Assembly (NCBI RefSeq): GCF_017498065.1
Contig: NZ_JAGDFX010000016.1
Location: forward strand, 25,550 to 89,549
Direction: 5' to 3'
Origin: Oceanisphaera pacifica
GTDB taxonomy: Bacteria; Pseudomonadota; Gammaproteobacteria; Enterobacterales; Aeromonadaceae
Length of the DNA: 64,000 nt
In this document: piece after piece, positions 46,562 through 57,742 of the stretch
How positions within the stretch are numbered: the stretch's first letter is position 1
Layout: every line of letters starts with the position of its first letter
Notes under the pieces: model-generated
What the model saw: the letters and a program-made list of their open reading frames with translations, nothing else
Database searches by the model: none
What the model was told of the DNA's origin: nothing
Position numbers and translations under genes: made by a program

Positions 46562-47210
46562 ATTCTTTCTTATCACATCAAGAATCTCGACCATCTAGAC
46601 TTGGTAGCTGGCATGTGCCGTGAACTTAGACTCCCATGCGTAGTGAACTCCATTATACCTAAGCAAGACGAGCGTCATGTTAGTCATGGTTAAGCTAAAG
46701 TTACTATGATTATCAATGGTTTAGGGTCTCATTACCGCACGTTATATATGGTTCCTCAATTCTTTTCTGATAAGCAGACTGAGCGTCTACTGCGATAGGG
46801 GATCTTACCCAAGTATCTCAATGATGATGCGTTAGGCTGATGTATCCCTGCTCTACCAAGCCATCGCCGACAGCTGGGCTTGATAGAAGCACCGTTCATC
46901 TTGATATCAGCAGTCTCATCTGGATGGACTTATGCTCACATTCAGCTAGCTAAGGGCTACAGCCGTGATCATCGACTTGAGCTGAATAGAGCTTATCTGT
47001 GAAAATTTACTGTAATGCCCGTTTATATGCAGGCAATGAACAGCAACACAAATGATCAAAGAGCGTTTGCTGATGTCATTAAAAATCACGTAAAGCCTTC
47101 AAAATCAGTGCAGCAAAGCCGTTAATTCATTGGTTATGCCGCTTTGTATATCGCTGAGCCCATTTGTATTTTGCACCAGCAACACTTTTTTATTCCCAGA
47201 TCGCATGGAT
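46562..47210 (+). pseudogene. Decayed IS1634-family (DUF4277) transposase remnant
   Basis: Reading the plus strand gives a recognisable IS1634-type transposase broken by stops and frameshifts: IKNLDHLDLVAGM at 46577, then SHG, MIINGLG, RTLYMVPQFFSDK, LNDDALG, HLDI, a GYSRDH-like segment and NDQRAFADVIKNH, fading out near 47200 (GYAALYIAEP). Stops occur in the SHG* and LLR* positions, among others. Its left end abuts the RND fragment, so its insertion probably cut that gene. Confidence 0.75.
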
Positions 47211-47641
47211 ACTAGTTATGCCATCATACAGATTTTATTTACATAACATATAGTCATCTTCCGCTCTATACATTACTTAATAATGAACCATAAATTTCAT
47301 TATTTCTTGAGCAGCTGCTTTTTGAGATAAAACAGAGATAATTGAAAAAAATAAGAGATAGCTATCTAGAGGTTATACTGTGGTGAAATGAGGCGTACTT
47401 TTTTATGATTACAGAGTATATGCATGATGGCATAACATTACGCACCTCTTGCAGCAGAGAAGATAGCAACGCAATTATTTATACGCTTAGAGCAGAATTA
47501 ACCAAGCTCAGCTTGGTCAGTAAACAGCGACAATGCTGGATGAAAAAAGGGCATCTTGAGAAAGTATTAATAGCTGGCATATAATCAGAGATTAAAAATT
47601 AAACACTCATGCGTCCGCCCTGAGAAAAGACTGTATATCCA
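47211..47641. other. Remnant/non-coding region before benE
   Basis: AT-rich, without a recognised gene. A 59-codon frame (47405-47584, MITEYMHDGITLR...) has no ribosome site and no known match. It may include the rest of the IS1634 element. Confidence 0.35.
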
Positions 47642-48880
47642 TCATTTAATTTTTCTTTTTTCCCCCAACTTTATTTTTACTCCTAACGTGCTCTTTTGGT
47701 GTTTTATAAATGAAGCAGGCCTTCCCGTCAATACCAAATGAACTGCATAACCAATCACTACACCCCATAATGCTGAGGAAAGTCCATATAATGATAAACC
47801 TGACGCTGTAATGAAAAAAGTGATGAGCGAAGCCTCTCGATCACGACTATCCTCCAGCGCGGCCAATAAATTACCCGAGATAGCGTTCAGCAAGGCTAAC
47901 CCCGCTAGTACAGCGACAAAGGCGGCAGGTAATGAAGTAAATAAACTGACGATACTGCCAGCGAACAACCCCCCGATCAGATAAAAAACACCATTAAAAA
48001 CACCGGCAATATACCGACGACTAGGCTCGTGATGAGCATCTTTTCCTGCACAAATGGAGGCCGTAATAGCGGCAACCACTATGCTGATGCCACCAAACAG
48101 CGCTAAAGGTACCGATACCAAGCTAGTAACACCAATCACGGGTCTAGCATTCACTTGGTACCCTGCATTATGCAATACGGCGATGCCGGGTAAAAACTGG
48201 CCAGTTAGGCTGACCAGTACTAACGGAAGTGCCAAGCTGAGAGTAGAAGATAAATTCCACTCGGGCTTAATAAGTTGAGGCACCGCCAACTCCCAACGCA
48301 CACCAGTAAGAGAAGCCCCTTCTAATATTACTGCCAGTATCACTCCGGAAATTAATAACCAAATCAAAGTATAAGGCGGGCACACTCGGCGACAGACTAC
48401 ATAAACAGCCAGCATACCCAAAGCAAGTCCAGGGGCCATTTCGATGGTCATAAATGCACCGATGGCAAACTGAAATAAGATGCCTGCCATCATGCCTGCC
48501 GCCAACCCTTTGGGAATGGCACGTACCAAAGTATCGAAGCTACCGGATAGTCCAATTAGCAGCATGATCACTGCGGCGCTAATATAAGCGCCAATAGCTT
48601 CATTCAAAGATAAATCAGGAAACAAAGTAACTAATAACGCTGTACCCGGCGCTGACCACGCGGTCACCACCGGTATTTTTAGCCAAAGTGATAATAAAAT
48701 GCCGGCGACCGCTGAGCCAATCGAGATAGCCCACACCCAAGAAGTTAACATTTCCTGAGAGACATCAGCACTGGCACCAGCTTGAAATAAGATAGCCAGA
48801 GGGCCGGCATAGGATATAAGGACGGCTAAAAAACCAGCGGTAACGGCGGATAGCGAAAAGTCACGTAACAATACCTTCAT
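47642..48880 (-). CDS. benE: BenE-family benzoate/H+ symporter
   Basis: 412-aa polytopic membrane protein with the BenE hallmark segments WSAPGTALL, GISIVVAAITASICAGKDAH and a predominantly hydrophobic profile of about 12 helices. It imports benzoate with protons. It is the last gene of the ben cluster and is separated from benK by a hairpin terminator, so it may have its own promoter. Confidence 0.9.
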   Translation of the reverse strand: MKVLLRDFSLSAVTAGFLAVLISYAGPLAILFQAGASADVSQEMLTSWVWAISIGSAVAGILLSLWLKIPVVTAWSAPGTALLVTLFPDLSLNEAIGAYISAAVIMLLIGLSGSFDTLVRAIPKGLAAGMMAGILFQFAIGAFMTIEMAPGLALGMLAVYVVCRRVCPPYTLIWLLISGVILAVILEGASLTGVRWELAVPQLIKPEWNLSSTLSLALPLVLVSLTGQFLPGIAVLHNAGYQVNARPVIGVTSLVSVPLALFGGISIVVAAITASICAGKDAHHEPSRRYIAGVFNGVFYLIGGLFAGSIVSLFTSLPAAFVAVLAGLALLNAISGNLLAALEDSRDREASLITFFITASGLSLYGLSSALWGVVIGYAVHLVLTGRPASFIKHQKSTLGVKIKLGEKRKIK

Positions 48881-48911
48881 GACGCCGCTCCTAGTATTAA
48901 AGAAAGATATA

Positions 48912-48942
48912 AAACCTCTTCTACGCTAAGCCGAAGAGGTTT
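48912..48942 (-). terminator. Rho-independent terminator after benK
   Basis: AAACCTCTTC and GAAGAGGTTT form a perfect 10-bp stem with an 11-base loop, 12 bp after the benK stop. On the minus strand it runs into a T-rich stretch. It would end the catBCA-benABCDK transcript before benE. Confidence 0.75.
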
Positions 48943-48953
48943 ATCATGGGGTA

Positions 48954-50294
48954 TCAACTGATTTTAGCCATACTAGCTGCACGGCGTTGCTGACTAGCAC
49001 CAAGGCGGCGATCGACCAAAGCAATGGCCAAAGTAGCGATAACTCCCGGTACGGCTAAGGCTGCAAAGTTCAGTTGGTGGGGCAACGCCATGGCTAGCAG
49101 TACACCACCCAGTATCGGTCCAACGATGGCGCCATTACGACCAATGCCCGAAGCCCAACCTAGTCCGGTAGAGCGGATATGAGCAGGATAGTATTGCGCA
49201 ACATAAGCATAGAGCAGTATTTGGGAACCTATGGTAGTGGCACCCGCAATTCCCATCAATACATAAAGAACCCACATCGGACTTTCATAACCCAAAGCAA
49301 TTAAAGAAGCGGAGGCCAGAATAAAGAAACTGGCCAGCACCGAACGCAGCGAAAAACGATCAGCTAACCAGCCTCCACCCACTGCCCCGATGATGGCACC
49401 TATGTTTAATACCATGAGAAACATCAAACTAGAACTAAGCGCGTAACCAGCAGCAGACATTAACTTTGGTAGCCAAGAGCCTAGAGCATACACCATTAGC
49501 AAACAGCAGAAAAAAGCGGTCCAAAACATCATAGTGCTTAAGCCTCGCCCCTCGCGAAACAGCTCTAAAACCGAAGCCTTGGTAGTAGATACAGGCGGCA
49601 CCACTAGCCTATCTTGAGTAGTGATCCGCTGCTCTGGAGCAATTTTTTGTAATATATGTCGAGCTTCTTCTTCACGTTTTTTTACCATGAGAAAGGCAAC
49701 AGACTCTGGTAGATATTTAATCATTAGTGGCAATAGCAACATGGGAATAGCCGCCAGATAGAACATAATTTCCCATCCATTGTTCGGCACGATCCAAATC
49801 CCCAATCCTGCGGACATCATACCGCCCACGGCGTAACCACTAAACATTAAAGCCACCAACGTGCTACGGCTTCTTTTAGGTGAGTATTCACTCATCAACG
49901 AGACCACGTTGGGCATCACCCCCCCAATCCCTAGCCCAGCGATAAAACGCAGAATACCGAACTGCCAAGGATTACTGGCTAAACCATTAATTACCGTTGT
50001 CCCGCTAAACAACATCACACATATAAGTATGGTTTTTTTACGTCCTAGCCGATCGGACAGCATGCCAAAACCCATTGCACCAAACATCATGCCAAATAAT
50101 GCGCTGCTGCCTAGTAAGCCCGCCACGTATGGACTAAGGTTCCATTGCTCCATTAATAAGGGCAGAACGACGCCGTAGATCACCAGATCGTAACCATCAA
50201 AAATAATGATTAAAGAGCACCAAAATAGTACTTTCCAATGAAAGCTACTAAATATGGCATTATCAATGGTGTTGTTTACATCGATATTTCTCAT
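48954..50294 (-). CDS. benK: MFS benzoate transporter (BenK-like, AAHS family)
   Basis: 446 aa with 12 membrane helices. The aromatic acid/H+ symporter signature is clear: IFDGYDLVIYGVVLPLLME in helix 1, then GMLSDRLGRKKTILICV and GLGIGGVMPN. It gives the operon a second benzoate uptake route beside BenE. GGAG nine bases before the ATG supports the start. Confidence 0.9.
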   Translation of the reverse strand: MRNIDVNNTIDNAIFSSFHWKVLFWCSLIIIFDGYDLVIYGVVLPLLMEQWNLSPYVAGLLGSSALFGMMFGAMGFGMLSDRLGRKKTILICVMLFSGTTVINGLASNPWQFGILRFIAGLGIGGVMPNVVSLMSEYSPKRSRSTLVALMFSGYAVGGMMSAGLGIWIVPNNGWEIMFYLAAIPMLLLPLMIKYLPESVAFLMVKKREEEARHILQKIAPEQRITTQDRLVVPPVSTTKASVLELFREGRGLSTMMFWTAFFCCLLMVYALGSWLPKLMSAAGYALSSSLMFLMVLNIGAIIGAVGGGWLADRFSLRSVLASFFILASASLIALGYESPMWVLYVLMGIAGATTIGSQILLYAYVAQYYPAHIRSTGLGWASGIGRNGAIVGPILGGVLLAMALPHQLNFAALAVPGVIATLAIALVDRRLGASQQRRAASMAKIS

Positions 50295-50400
50295 GGGGTA
50301 TTACTCCGCTTGTTATCCTTAAAGTCGGAAGTGTGAGAGAACAGCTCTCTCCCGTGCGCCTACTAAAAACCGTCTTTTCCTCCGACAGTCCCTATTAGTA

Positions 50401-51180
50401 TTAACCTTGGTCCCCGCCTGCTACGGGAAGAATGGTGCCTGTAATATAATTAGCGTCGTCTGACGCAAGAAATAAAATGGCAGCCGCTTGTTCGTCCAAT
50501 GTGCCGTACCGACCCATCATACTGCTGGCTTCAGTTTGTTTAATTAGCGCGCCATACCACTGTTGCTCGCGCTCACTTTGTGTTTGTGTATTACGCGGGG
50601 TTAATCGGGGGGGAGCTTCGGTTCCACCCGGCGCCGTAGCGTTCACACGAATACCGTGCTCTGCATATTCAAAAGCTAGGTTGACGGTCATAGCATTCAC
50701 CCCCCCTTTGGCTGCGCCATAAGGCACCCGCATCAGGCCTCTGGTAGCTACCGATGACACATTGACAATAACGCCACTTTGCTGCTTTACCATATAAGGT
50801 AAAACAGCACGACAGCACCACAGAGTGGGAAACAAGGAACGCTGAATTTCTTTCTCGATCTGTTCTGGTGTGTAATGCTCATAGGGCTGAGCCCAGATAG
50901 TACCGCCCACGTTATTGATTAGGATGTCGATTCGGCCGAACTCTTGCTCAGCCGTAGCCATGACTTTTTCTGCACCCACCCAGGTCTCTAAGTCCGCTTG
51001 AACCGCAATGGTTTCTGCACCTTGCTCCATAAGGTCGGCTGCTCTCTGATGTACATAATCAGCTAAATCGACTAAGACCAATCGAGCACCCTCTTGGGCA
51101 GCACGTTCGGCAACTCGATGCCCGATGCCTTGTGCGGCACCGGTGATCACCATAACTTTGTTACTAAAACGTGGGTTCAT
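50401..51180 (-). CDS. benD: Benzoate diol dehydrogenase BenD (short-chain dehydrogenase)
   Basis: 259 aa. It has TGAAQGIGHRVAERAA (cofactor), NNVGG and the catalytic YGAAKGGV (YxxxK) with Ser in VNVSSVA. It oxidises 1,2-dihydroxycyclohexa-3,5-diene-1-carboxylate to catechol and CO2 with NAD+. It overlaps benC by four bases (ATGA), so expression is coupled. Confidence 0.93.
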   Translation of the reverse strand: MNPRFSNKVMVITGAAQGIGHRVAERAAQEGARLVLVDLADYVHQRAADLMEQGAETIAVQADLETWVGAEKVMATAEQEFGRIDILINNVGGTIWAQPYEHYTPEQIEKEIQRSLFPTLWCCRAVLPYMVKQQSGVIVNVSSVATRGLMRVPYGAAKGGVNAMTVNLAFEYAEHGIRVNATAPGGTEAPPRLTPRNTQTQSEREQQWYGALIKQTEASSMMGRYGTLDEQAAAILFLASDDANYITGTILPVAGGDQG

Positions 51181-52205
51181 GCGACGTGCTCCCCAATCGC
51201 TACCTGACTGGGAGTAAACTTCTCGTAATGGAAAGAATTCGGCTCTATGTCATGCTCATGGAAATAACCTAACACTGCATCTACCATAGGCGGTGGACCA
51301 CACAGATAAACGTCGACATTGCCCTCTTGAATAGGCGCGTCTTGCATATGGTTAGTCACAAAGCCCTTAAGCGGGTGAGAGCTCTCAGTGCTGGAAATCA
51401 CGGTTTTAAAACTAAATAGCTCTATTTCGGCAGCGAACTTTTCCAACGCAGCTACACCGACCAAGTCATCATCATGAGTGACACCATAAATTAGGTGTAT
51501 CGGTTGATTGAGTTCGCTGTTCTTGAGGTGTTCTAGCATTGATAAGAACGGCGCAAGGCCAGTACCGCCGGCCAGCATCAGGACTGGCTTCAGCACTTGG
51601 CGTAAATAAAACACGCCCATAGGACCTGTTAAGTTCAAGATGTCACCCGCTTTACATTGCCCCACCAAATAGCTACTCATTAAACCGCCGGGTACGTTGC
51701 GAATTAAAAAGCTCAGATCACAACTACCTGGTGTAGAACTAAAGGAATAAGCTCGAACCTCTTCACTACCAGGCACTTGAATATTTACATACTGACCCGC
51801 TAAAAAGCCGACATCTTCGTCTGCAGTCATTTTCAGTTCGATGGCAGTAGCAGAGATCAGGTTAACCTCAGTGACCGTTGCATTTACGGTAGCTATCCCC
51901 GTCTTGCACAAAGAGGAAGCTGTAGGGATTTCTACTACACAATCACTGCTCGGAACCATCTGACAGGTCAACACCATTCCCAACTCAGCTTCATCATCGG
52001 TCAGGGCTTCATCGATATATTCGTCACCAAGCTCGAAGTCACCTTGGTGGCAACTCCCTTTACAGGTTCCACACACACCATCGGAACAGTCCATTGGCAG
52101 ATTAATCTGGTTACGATAGGCCGCATCCAGCACTGTTTCCCCTTCGTTACAGCTAATGAAGCGAGTAACGCCGTCTTCAAAATTAAGTGCTATGTTGTAA
52201 CTCAT
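51177..52205 (-). CDS. benC: Benzoate 1,2-dioxygenase reductase BenC
   Basis: 342 aa: N-terminal plant-type ferredoxin domain with ligands C40, C45, C48 and C81, an FAD domain (RAYSFSSTPGSCDL) and an NADH domain (LAGGTGLAPFLSML, YLCGPPPMVDAVL). It passes electrons from NADH to the Rieske centre of BenA. It starts 17 bp downstream of benB. Confidence 0.94.
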   Translation of the reverse strand: MSYNIALNFEDGVTRFISCNEGETVLDAAYRNQINLPMDCSDGVCGTCKGSCHQGDFELGDEYIDEALTDDEAELGMVLTCQMVPSSDCVVEIPTASSLCKTGIATVNATVTEVNLISATAIELKMTADEDVGFLAGQYVNIQVPGSEEVRAYSFSSTPGSCDLSFLIRNVPGGLMSSYLVGQCKAGDILNLTGPMGVFYLRQVLKPVLMLAGGTGLAPFLSMLEHLKNSELNQPIHLIYGVTHDDDLVGVAALEKFAAEIELFSFKTVISSTESSHPLKGFVTNHMQDAPIQEGNVDVYLCGPPPMVDAVLGYFHEHDIEPNSFHYEKFTPSQVAIGEHVA

Positions 52206-52222
52206 GATGGCTTTCCTACTGG

Positions 52223-52708
52223 TTACAGATGATAAATATCAATCACCTGGTTGATATAGTCGTTATTTAAAATTACTTTCTTTTCGGTTATTACTGGTTG
52301 CTCGGCACTGATATCCAAGGTGTAGAAAGCAATACCGAAAAAGCTCTCAGTCTTGTGATAGCGATGACTATTGGTCTGCCAATTAAAGCGCAATTTCACC
52401 TGATCATCGGTTTGCTCTAGCACTTCGAGATTGGTAGTCAGGTGCGTCGTTCGAGGCTCTGGCATCGAGCTCGCCCCAGAGCGCTCGGTCTTAATTCGAT
52501 ACACTCTGTCTTCCAAACCTCGGCGGCTAGGATAGTAAATCAGGGAGATCTCACGCTGTGGATCTTCCGTTAACTGATCTTCATCGTCCCAAGCCGGCAT
52601 CCAGTACACTACGTCTTCGTGGTAACACTTAAGCCATTCGTCCCACTCGCGGTCATCTAAAAGGCGTGCTTCTCGGTAAACAAACGCTTGGATTTTTTCA
52701 AAGTTCAT
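52223..52708 (-). CDS. benB: Benzoate 1,2-dioxygenase small subunit BenB
   Basis: 161 aa, full-length beta subunit of ring-hydroxylating dioxygenases ([16 protein letters not shown] near the N-terminus and [13 protein letters not shown]). Structural subunit of the alpha3beta3 oxygenase. Its start overlaps the benA stop as ATGA. Confidence 0.93.
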   Translation of the reverse strand: MNFEKIQAFVYREARLLDDREWDEWLKCYHEDVVYWMPAWDDEDQLTEDPQREISLIYYPSRRGLEDRVYRIKTERSGASSMPEPRTTHLTTNLEVLEQTDDQVKLRFNWQTNSHRYHKTESFFGIAFYTLDISAEQPVITEKKVILNNDYINQVIDIYHL

Positions 52709-54081
52709 TGGGCATCCTCCATAGAAGTAATCGAAATAAGCTGAGCGCGCTCATTGGCTACCGCTTTAAGCATTTCATCCACCCAATGCTGATGGTGAAC
52801 GACATACAGACCTTCATCTTCAGGCTTGAGCCCGCTGAGGACAGGATTAAGACCAATCGCTTTAGCGCTGCTATCTGGCCCTGTTACCCAATGCTTAGCT
52901 CCGCGGCTCATATCATTCCACTTTAAACCACTGGCTTCGTAGCCTTCCTGACAGGCTCGAAACTCTTCTAGGTCATCTGGAGTCCCCATGCCGCTGACAT
53001 TAAAGAAATCTTCATACTGACGTAGGCGCTTAGCACGATCTTCCGCTGGCTCATTTTTAGGGGCCCAGCAATAAATGGTAATCTCTGTTTTATTAACAGA
53101 AATAGGACGCAGGACGCGGATCTGAGTAGAAAACTGATCCATCAAATAAACGTTAGGGTAAATGCACAAGTTCTTGGTGGTATTAACAATGGAGTCGGCA
53201 CGCGCTTCACCTACATCTTGCTGTAAGCGCTCCAGCTGACTAAATACCGGACGCACTGCAGGATTAGTCAATCGGGTCCACAACATGATATGGCCATGTT
53301 CAAAAGCGTAAAACCCACCTTCGTTGGACCAGCTTTTAGCATCTACCGCTTCAGTGCCGCCCTTTTCGTAGTTACGCTGGCTCATGGTAGATAAGTAGTT
53401 CCAGTGCACTGTCCCAACATGGTAGCCATCAGCACCATTTTCAGCGGTCAGCTTCCAGTTTCCTTCATAGGTATAAGTAGAGGTACCACGCAATACTTCG
53501 AGACCGTCTACCGCCTGATCCACCATATTATCGATGATCTTAGTGGTCTCACCCAGATACTCAGTTAACGGCAATACATCTGCATTCAGGCTACCGAACA
53601 GAAAGCCACGGTAGTTTTCAAAGCGTGGCAAGCGCTTGAGATCATGGGAGCCATCGGTATTAAAGTTGTCTGGGTAGCCGCCCTTTTTTTGGTCTCGCGC
53701 TCTAAGTAACTTGCCGTCATTTTTAAAGGTCCAACCATGGAATGGACAGGTAAAAGACGCTTTATTACCCTGTTTTTTGCGGCACAAAGTGGCTCCACGG
53801 TGTGAGCAAGTATTTAGCAGTGCTCTTAGTTCACCTTCTTTCGTGCGAGTTACCACTACTGGCTGACGGCCGACGGTAGCGGTGTAATAGTCTCCTGGGT
53901 TTTCGATTTGGCTTTCGTGAGCTAAAAAAACCCAGTTACCTTCAAAGATGTGCTTCATCTCTAGTTCAAATATTTCTTGGTCGGTAAAAGCACTGCGATC
54001 ACCGCGGTAATGTCCAGTAGCAGGATCCGCTTCCACGGCTCCTCGAATTTGCTCTTCTAATCGGTCAAGTTGGCGAGTCAT
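52705..54081 (-). CDS. benA: Benzoate 1,2-dioxygenase large subunit BenA
   Basis: 458 aa. Rieske 2Fe-2S ligands C92, H94, C112 and H115 (CSHRG...CPFHGW); mononuclear iron ligands H221 and H226 in the segment [14 protein letters not shown]. It converts benzoate, O2 and electrons from BenC to the cis-diol acid. It is first of the benABCD set, 153 bp downstream of catA copy 1, so it may have its own promoter or continue the cat transcript. Confidence 0.95.
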   Translation of the reverse strand: MTRQLDRLEEQIRGAVEADPATGHYRGDRSAFTDQEIFELEMKHIFEGNWVFLAHESQIENPGDYYTATVGRQPVVVTRTKEGELRALLNTCSHRGATLCRKKQGNKASFTCPFHGWTFKNDGKLLRARDQKKGGYPDNFNTDGSHDLKRLPRFENYRGFLFGSLNADVLPLTEYLGETTKIIDNMVDQAVDGLEVLRGTSTYTYEGNWKLTAENGADGYHVGTVHWNYLSTMSQRNYEKGGTEAVDAKSWSNEGGFYAFEHGHIMLWTRLTNPAVRPVFSQLERLQQDVGEARADSIVNTTKNLCIYPNVYLMDQFSTQIRVLRPISVNKTEITIYCWAPKNEPAEDRAKRLRQYEDFFNVSGMGTPDDLEEFRACQEGYEASGLKWNDMSRGAKHWVTGPDSSAKAIGLNPVLSGLKPEDEGLYVVHHQHWVDEMLKAVANERAQLISITSMEDAQ

Positions 54082-54234
54082 AGCTAACTTCCTTTTAATT
54101 TTTTTTAGTCACCATTACTGGTAATAAGGTGCAAGAAGCTGACCAGCCCATAATTGAGCTGGTTTCTTACTAAGTCTTTATTCAAATAAGGTAATAAGTG
54201 TGGGTAAAGTTCGATACCTTTATTACCGACTTTA

Positions 54235-55158
<924 letters not shown>

Positions 55159-55170
55159 TTAAGTCATCGC

Positions 55171-55464
55171 TTAAGCGTCACTGTCTCTAATAGAAGAGGG
55201 GTGTCTGCACAGAGCCACTACCGCCGTGATTTCCATGTACGGGAATAATGGTAAATTACTAATAAGCTCCTGTAGCTCAGCATTATCTTCCACATCAAAG
55301 ATGCTCACGTTGGAATAGCTACCCGCTACTCGCCACAAATGACGCCACTTACCTTGCTGCTGTAATTCTTGGGAATAAGCTTTTTCACGAGCTTTCACCT
55401 CATCGATAACATCAGCAGGCAGCTCATGAGGAATATTTACGGTCATTTCTACTTTGAACAACAT
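55171..55464 (-). CDS. catC: Muconolactone delta-isomerase, copy 1
   Basis: 97 aa from the ATG at 55464 (GGAGAG six bases upstream; the frame to 55539 overlaps catB and is rejected). Complete CatC: MLFKVEMTVNIPHELP, GKWRHLWRVAGSYSNVSIFD and LPLFPYM. It isomerises muconolactone to 3-oxoadipate enol-lactone. It lies 37 bp downstream of catB copy 1. Shares an identical 48-bp tract with copy 2. Confidence 0.94.
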   Translation of the reverse strand: MLFKVEMTVNIPHELPADVIDEVKAREKAYSQELQQQGKWRHLWRVAGSYSNVSIFDVEDNAELQELISNLPLFPYMEITAVVALCRHPSSIRDSDA

Positions 55465-55501
55465 ATCTTTCTCTCCGTTTAATAAATGGTAATAACAGCA
55501 G

Positions 55502-56620
55502 CTACTTACGGCGATACTGCGCCAGTTTGTCTTCATCAATGGCTACGCCTAATCCAGGCCCTGCCGGCAGCTCGACACCGTTATCATGAAAGTTCAACCG
55601 TTTAACCACTATGTCGTCCTTCATTAGCAAGGGACCAAACATCTCGGTACCCCAATGAAGTTGCTCGAGGGTAGACCAGGCATGCAGTGACGCAACTGAG
55701 CCGATGGTCCCTTCTAACAAGGTGCCACCGTACAAACCAATACCTGCGGCACTGGCTACATGCGCTACTTTTAACGCCTCAAGCGGACCGCCTGCTTTGG
55801 CAATTTTTAGGGCCACAGCACCGGAAAAGCCCCCCGCAGATAAACTAAACAAGTCACTGGCATCGGCGATGGATTCGTCCGCTAAAATAGGAAGGTGAAA
55901 TTTTTGTGATAACCGCACTAAGGCTGCTAAGTCTTTCATCGGTGTCGGCTGTTCAACCAAATCAATCCCTGCCGCCTGTAACTCAGCCATACCTTTAGCC
56001 GCAGTGGCTTCGTCCCACGCTTGGTTAACATCCACTCGTACACTGGCGCTATCGCCCACCGCGGCCTTAATCGCAGCCACGTGGCGGACATCGTCCATTA
56101 GCGCACGAGAGCCAATTTTTAATTTAAAGTCACAATGACGCTTGGCAGAAATTAGGCTCTGTGCTTCATCGATGTCCTTCGCAGTATCGCCACTGGCCAA
56201 CGTCCACAGCACAGGAATATGTTGATGAATTGCTCCGCCTAATAAATCGGATACTGAACAATTTAATCGTTTGCCTTGGAGATCCAATAGCGCGGTCTCT
56301 ATGGCCGATTTTGCTAAGAAATTACCTTGAGCGACCTGGCTTATCCTTACCTTTAAGGTATTGATACCGTCTGCAGGTAAACCAGTAAGCAGCGGAGTAA
56401 AGTAAGTATCTATGGTCAACTTGATACTTTCTGGGCTTTCAGGCCCGTATGCCAGACCACCAATGGTGGTAGCTTCACCCAATCCCTCAAGACCATCAGA
56501 GTCCTTGATTCTTACTATCACCATGGTTTGAACGCCCATGGTAGTCATAGAAAGCTGATGCGGACGTATGGTTGGGATATCAACCAATATTGCTTCTATG
56601 GACTGAATGATTGCTGACAT
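55502..56620 (-). CDS. catB: Muconate cycloisomerase, copy 1
   Basis: 372 aa enolase-superfamily enzyme. KxK motif K166/K168 with the catalytic Lys, metal ligands D197, E223 and D248, and the second acid-base Lys K272. It lactonises cis,cis-muconate to muconolactone. First gene of the leftward cat-ben array and divergent from the LysR regulator. From 55599 to at least 56251 it is almost identical to copy 2, while its 3' end differs. Confidence 0.95.
   Translation of the reverse strand: MSAIIQSIEAILVDIPTIRPHQLSMTTMGVQTMVIVRIKDSDGLEGLGEATTIGGLAYGPESPESIKLTIDTYFTPLLTGLPADGINTLKVRISQVAQGNFLAKSAIETALLDLQGKRLNCSVSDLLGGAIHQHIPVLWTLASGDTAKDIDEAQSLISAKRHCDFKLKIGSRALMDDVRHVAAIKAAVGDSASVRVDVNQAWDEATAAKGMAELQAAGIDLVEQPTPMKDLAALVRLSQKFHLPILADESIADASDLFSLSAGGFSGAVALKIAKAGGPLEALKVAHVASAAGIGLYGGTLLEGTIGSVASLHAWSTLEQLHWGTEMFGPLLMKDDIVVKRLNFHDNGVELPAGPGLGVAIDEDKLAQYRRK
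55599..56251. repeat. catB direct repeat, copy 1
   Basis: 653-bp tract matching 63348-64000 with one mismatch (A at 55649, G at 63398), offset 7749 bp, same orientation. The right end is set by the window edge, so the repeat may extend further. A target for homologous recombination that would excise or amplify the genes between. Confidence 0.95.
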
Positions 56621-56663
56621 GTAATCTCCATGCGTAATTTCGTAAATACTTGTTAAGGGGAAG

Positions 56664-56685
56664 TTACACTTGTGAAATAATGTAA
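56664..56685. promoter_or_regulatory. Candidate LysR operator between catB and the regulator gene
   Basis: TTACA-N12-TGTAA dyad in the 109-bp divergent region between catB copy 1 and the CatM/BenM-like regulator, with the T-N11-A-like spacing of LysR sites. It differs from the ATAC-N7-GTAT box of Acinetobacter BenM/CatM, so assignment is by position. Confidence 0.45.
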
Positions 56686-56729
56686 GCCAATATCAAATAA
56701 GTCGTTAATGATACTCAGGAGGTATGGAT

Positions 56730-57632
56730 GTGGAGTTAAGGTATTTACGGTATTTCATTGTGGCAGCAGAAGAGCTAAATTTAACCCGAGCGGCAGAAAG
56801 GCTGTTTATCGCTCAGCCACCGTTAACTCGGCAAATCAAACAATTAGAAGATGAGTTAGGGGTGCAGCTATTTATACGTAAGCCCAGAGGGTTAGAGCTC
56901 ACTATTGGGGGGAAACACTTTTTACACCAGGCTTATGGCATCATTAACAGGGTTGACGCTAGCATCAAAAGTACGCGACAGGTGGCACTTCATCGTAAAA
57001 AAACTTTTTCGATAGGCTTTGTACCCTCGGTATTTTACGGTCAATTACCTTTGATGGTGCGGCGCCTGCGCCGCAATAAAAACTTAGAAATAGTCTTACA
57101 TGAATTAAAAACCCAGGAACAAATTGAAGCGCTAAAGAGTGGGAAAATCGATGTGGGTTTTGGTCGTATACATATAGAAGATCCGGATGTAGATCAAAAA
57201 GTATTATTCAATGAGCCCTTGATTGCCGCTCTTCCTGACGCTCATCCACTCACCCGGAGAGTACCTTGCTTACAACAGTTATCCGAGATGCCGATGGTTG
57301 CTTTTCCAGCGGGCCCCGCGCCTAATTTTTCCGATATGACATTAGGGTTGTTTCATCGCGAGGGTCTTCAGATAGAAATCATTCAACAAGTTAATGACTT
57401 ACAGACGGCTTTAGCACTAGTGGCATCAGGAATGGGGTTTGCTTTGGTCCCGGAACAGGTGAAAAAACTACATCGCGAAGGAGTAGAGTATGTATCGGTA
57501 GCTGACGACAATATACGTACGCCAGTCATTATTTCTCGCCGCACTAATGACAACCCAAATGCCGTCATGCGATTAGTGAATACCATCTTGACTGAGATGG
57601 TAAACAACCGCTTACGTGGCCATTATCCATAA
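56730..57632 (+). CDS. catM: LysR-family regulator of benzoate/catechol genes (CatM/BenM/CatR-like)
   Basis: 300 aa from a GTG at 56730. AGGAGG is seven bases before this GTG but only one base before the ATG at 56724, and the resulting VELRYLRYFIVAAEELN matches the usual start of CatM/BenM. Winged helix-turn-helix LTRAAERLFIAQPPLTRQIKQLE, then an effector-binding domain. Expected to respond to cis,cis-muconate (and benzoate, if BenM-like) and activate the divergent catB-catC-catA-ben genes. Confidence 0.9.
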   Translation: MELRYLRYFIVAAEELNLTRAAERLFIAQPPLTRQIKQLEDELGVQLFIRKPRGLELTIGGKHFLHQAYGIINRVDASIKSTRQVALHRKKTFSIGFVPSVFYGQLPLMVRRLRRNKNLEIVLHELKTQEQIEALKSGKIDVGFGRIHIEDPDVDQKVLFNEPLIAALPDAHPLTRRVPCLQQLSEMPMVAFPAGPAPNFSDMTLGLFHREGLQIEIIQQVNDLQTALALVASGMGFALVPEQVKKLHREGVEYVSVADDNIRTPVIISRRTNDNPNAVMRLVNTILTEMVNNRLRGHYP

Positions 57633-57742
57633 AGCTGACTTCATCGTACTGGTTGTAGCTACATAGCGACTCTAGAACTGTAACGTAAATGTGGTTAGGA
57701 GAAAAGGTCCGCCACTGAAAACTGATACTTCATTAGATATGA

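Noticed and set aside
56664..56685. Calling the dyad a standard ATAC-N7-GTAT BenM/CatM box
   Set aside because: The sequence is TTACA-N12-TGTAA, not the Acinetobacter consensus, so it is listed only as a positional candidate.
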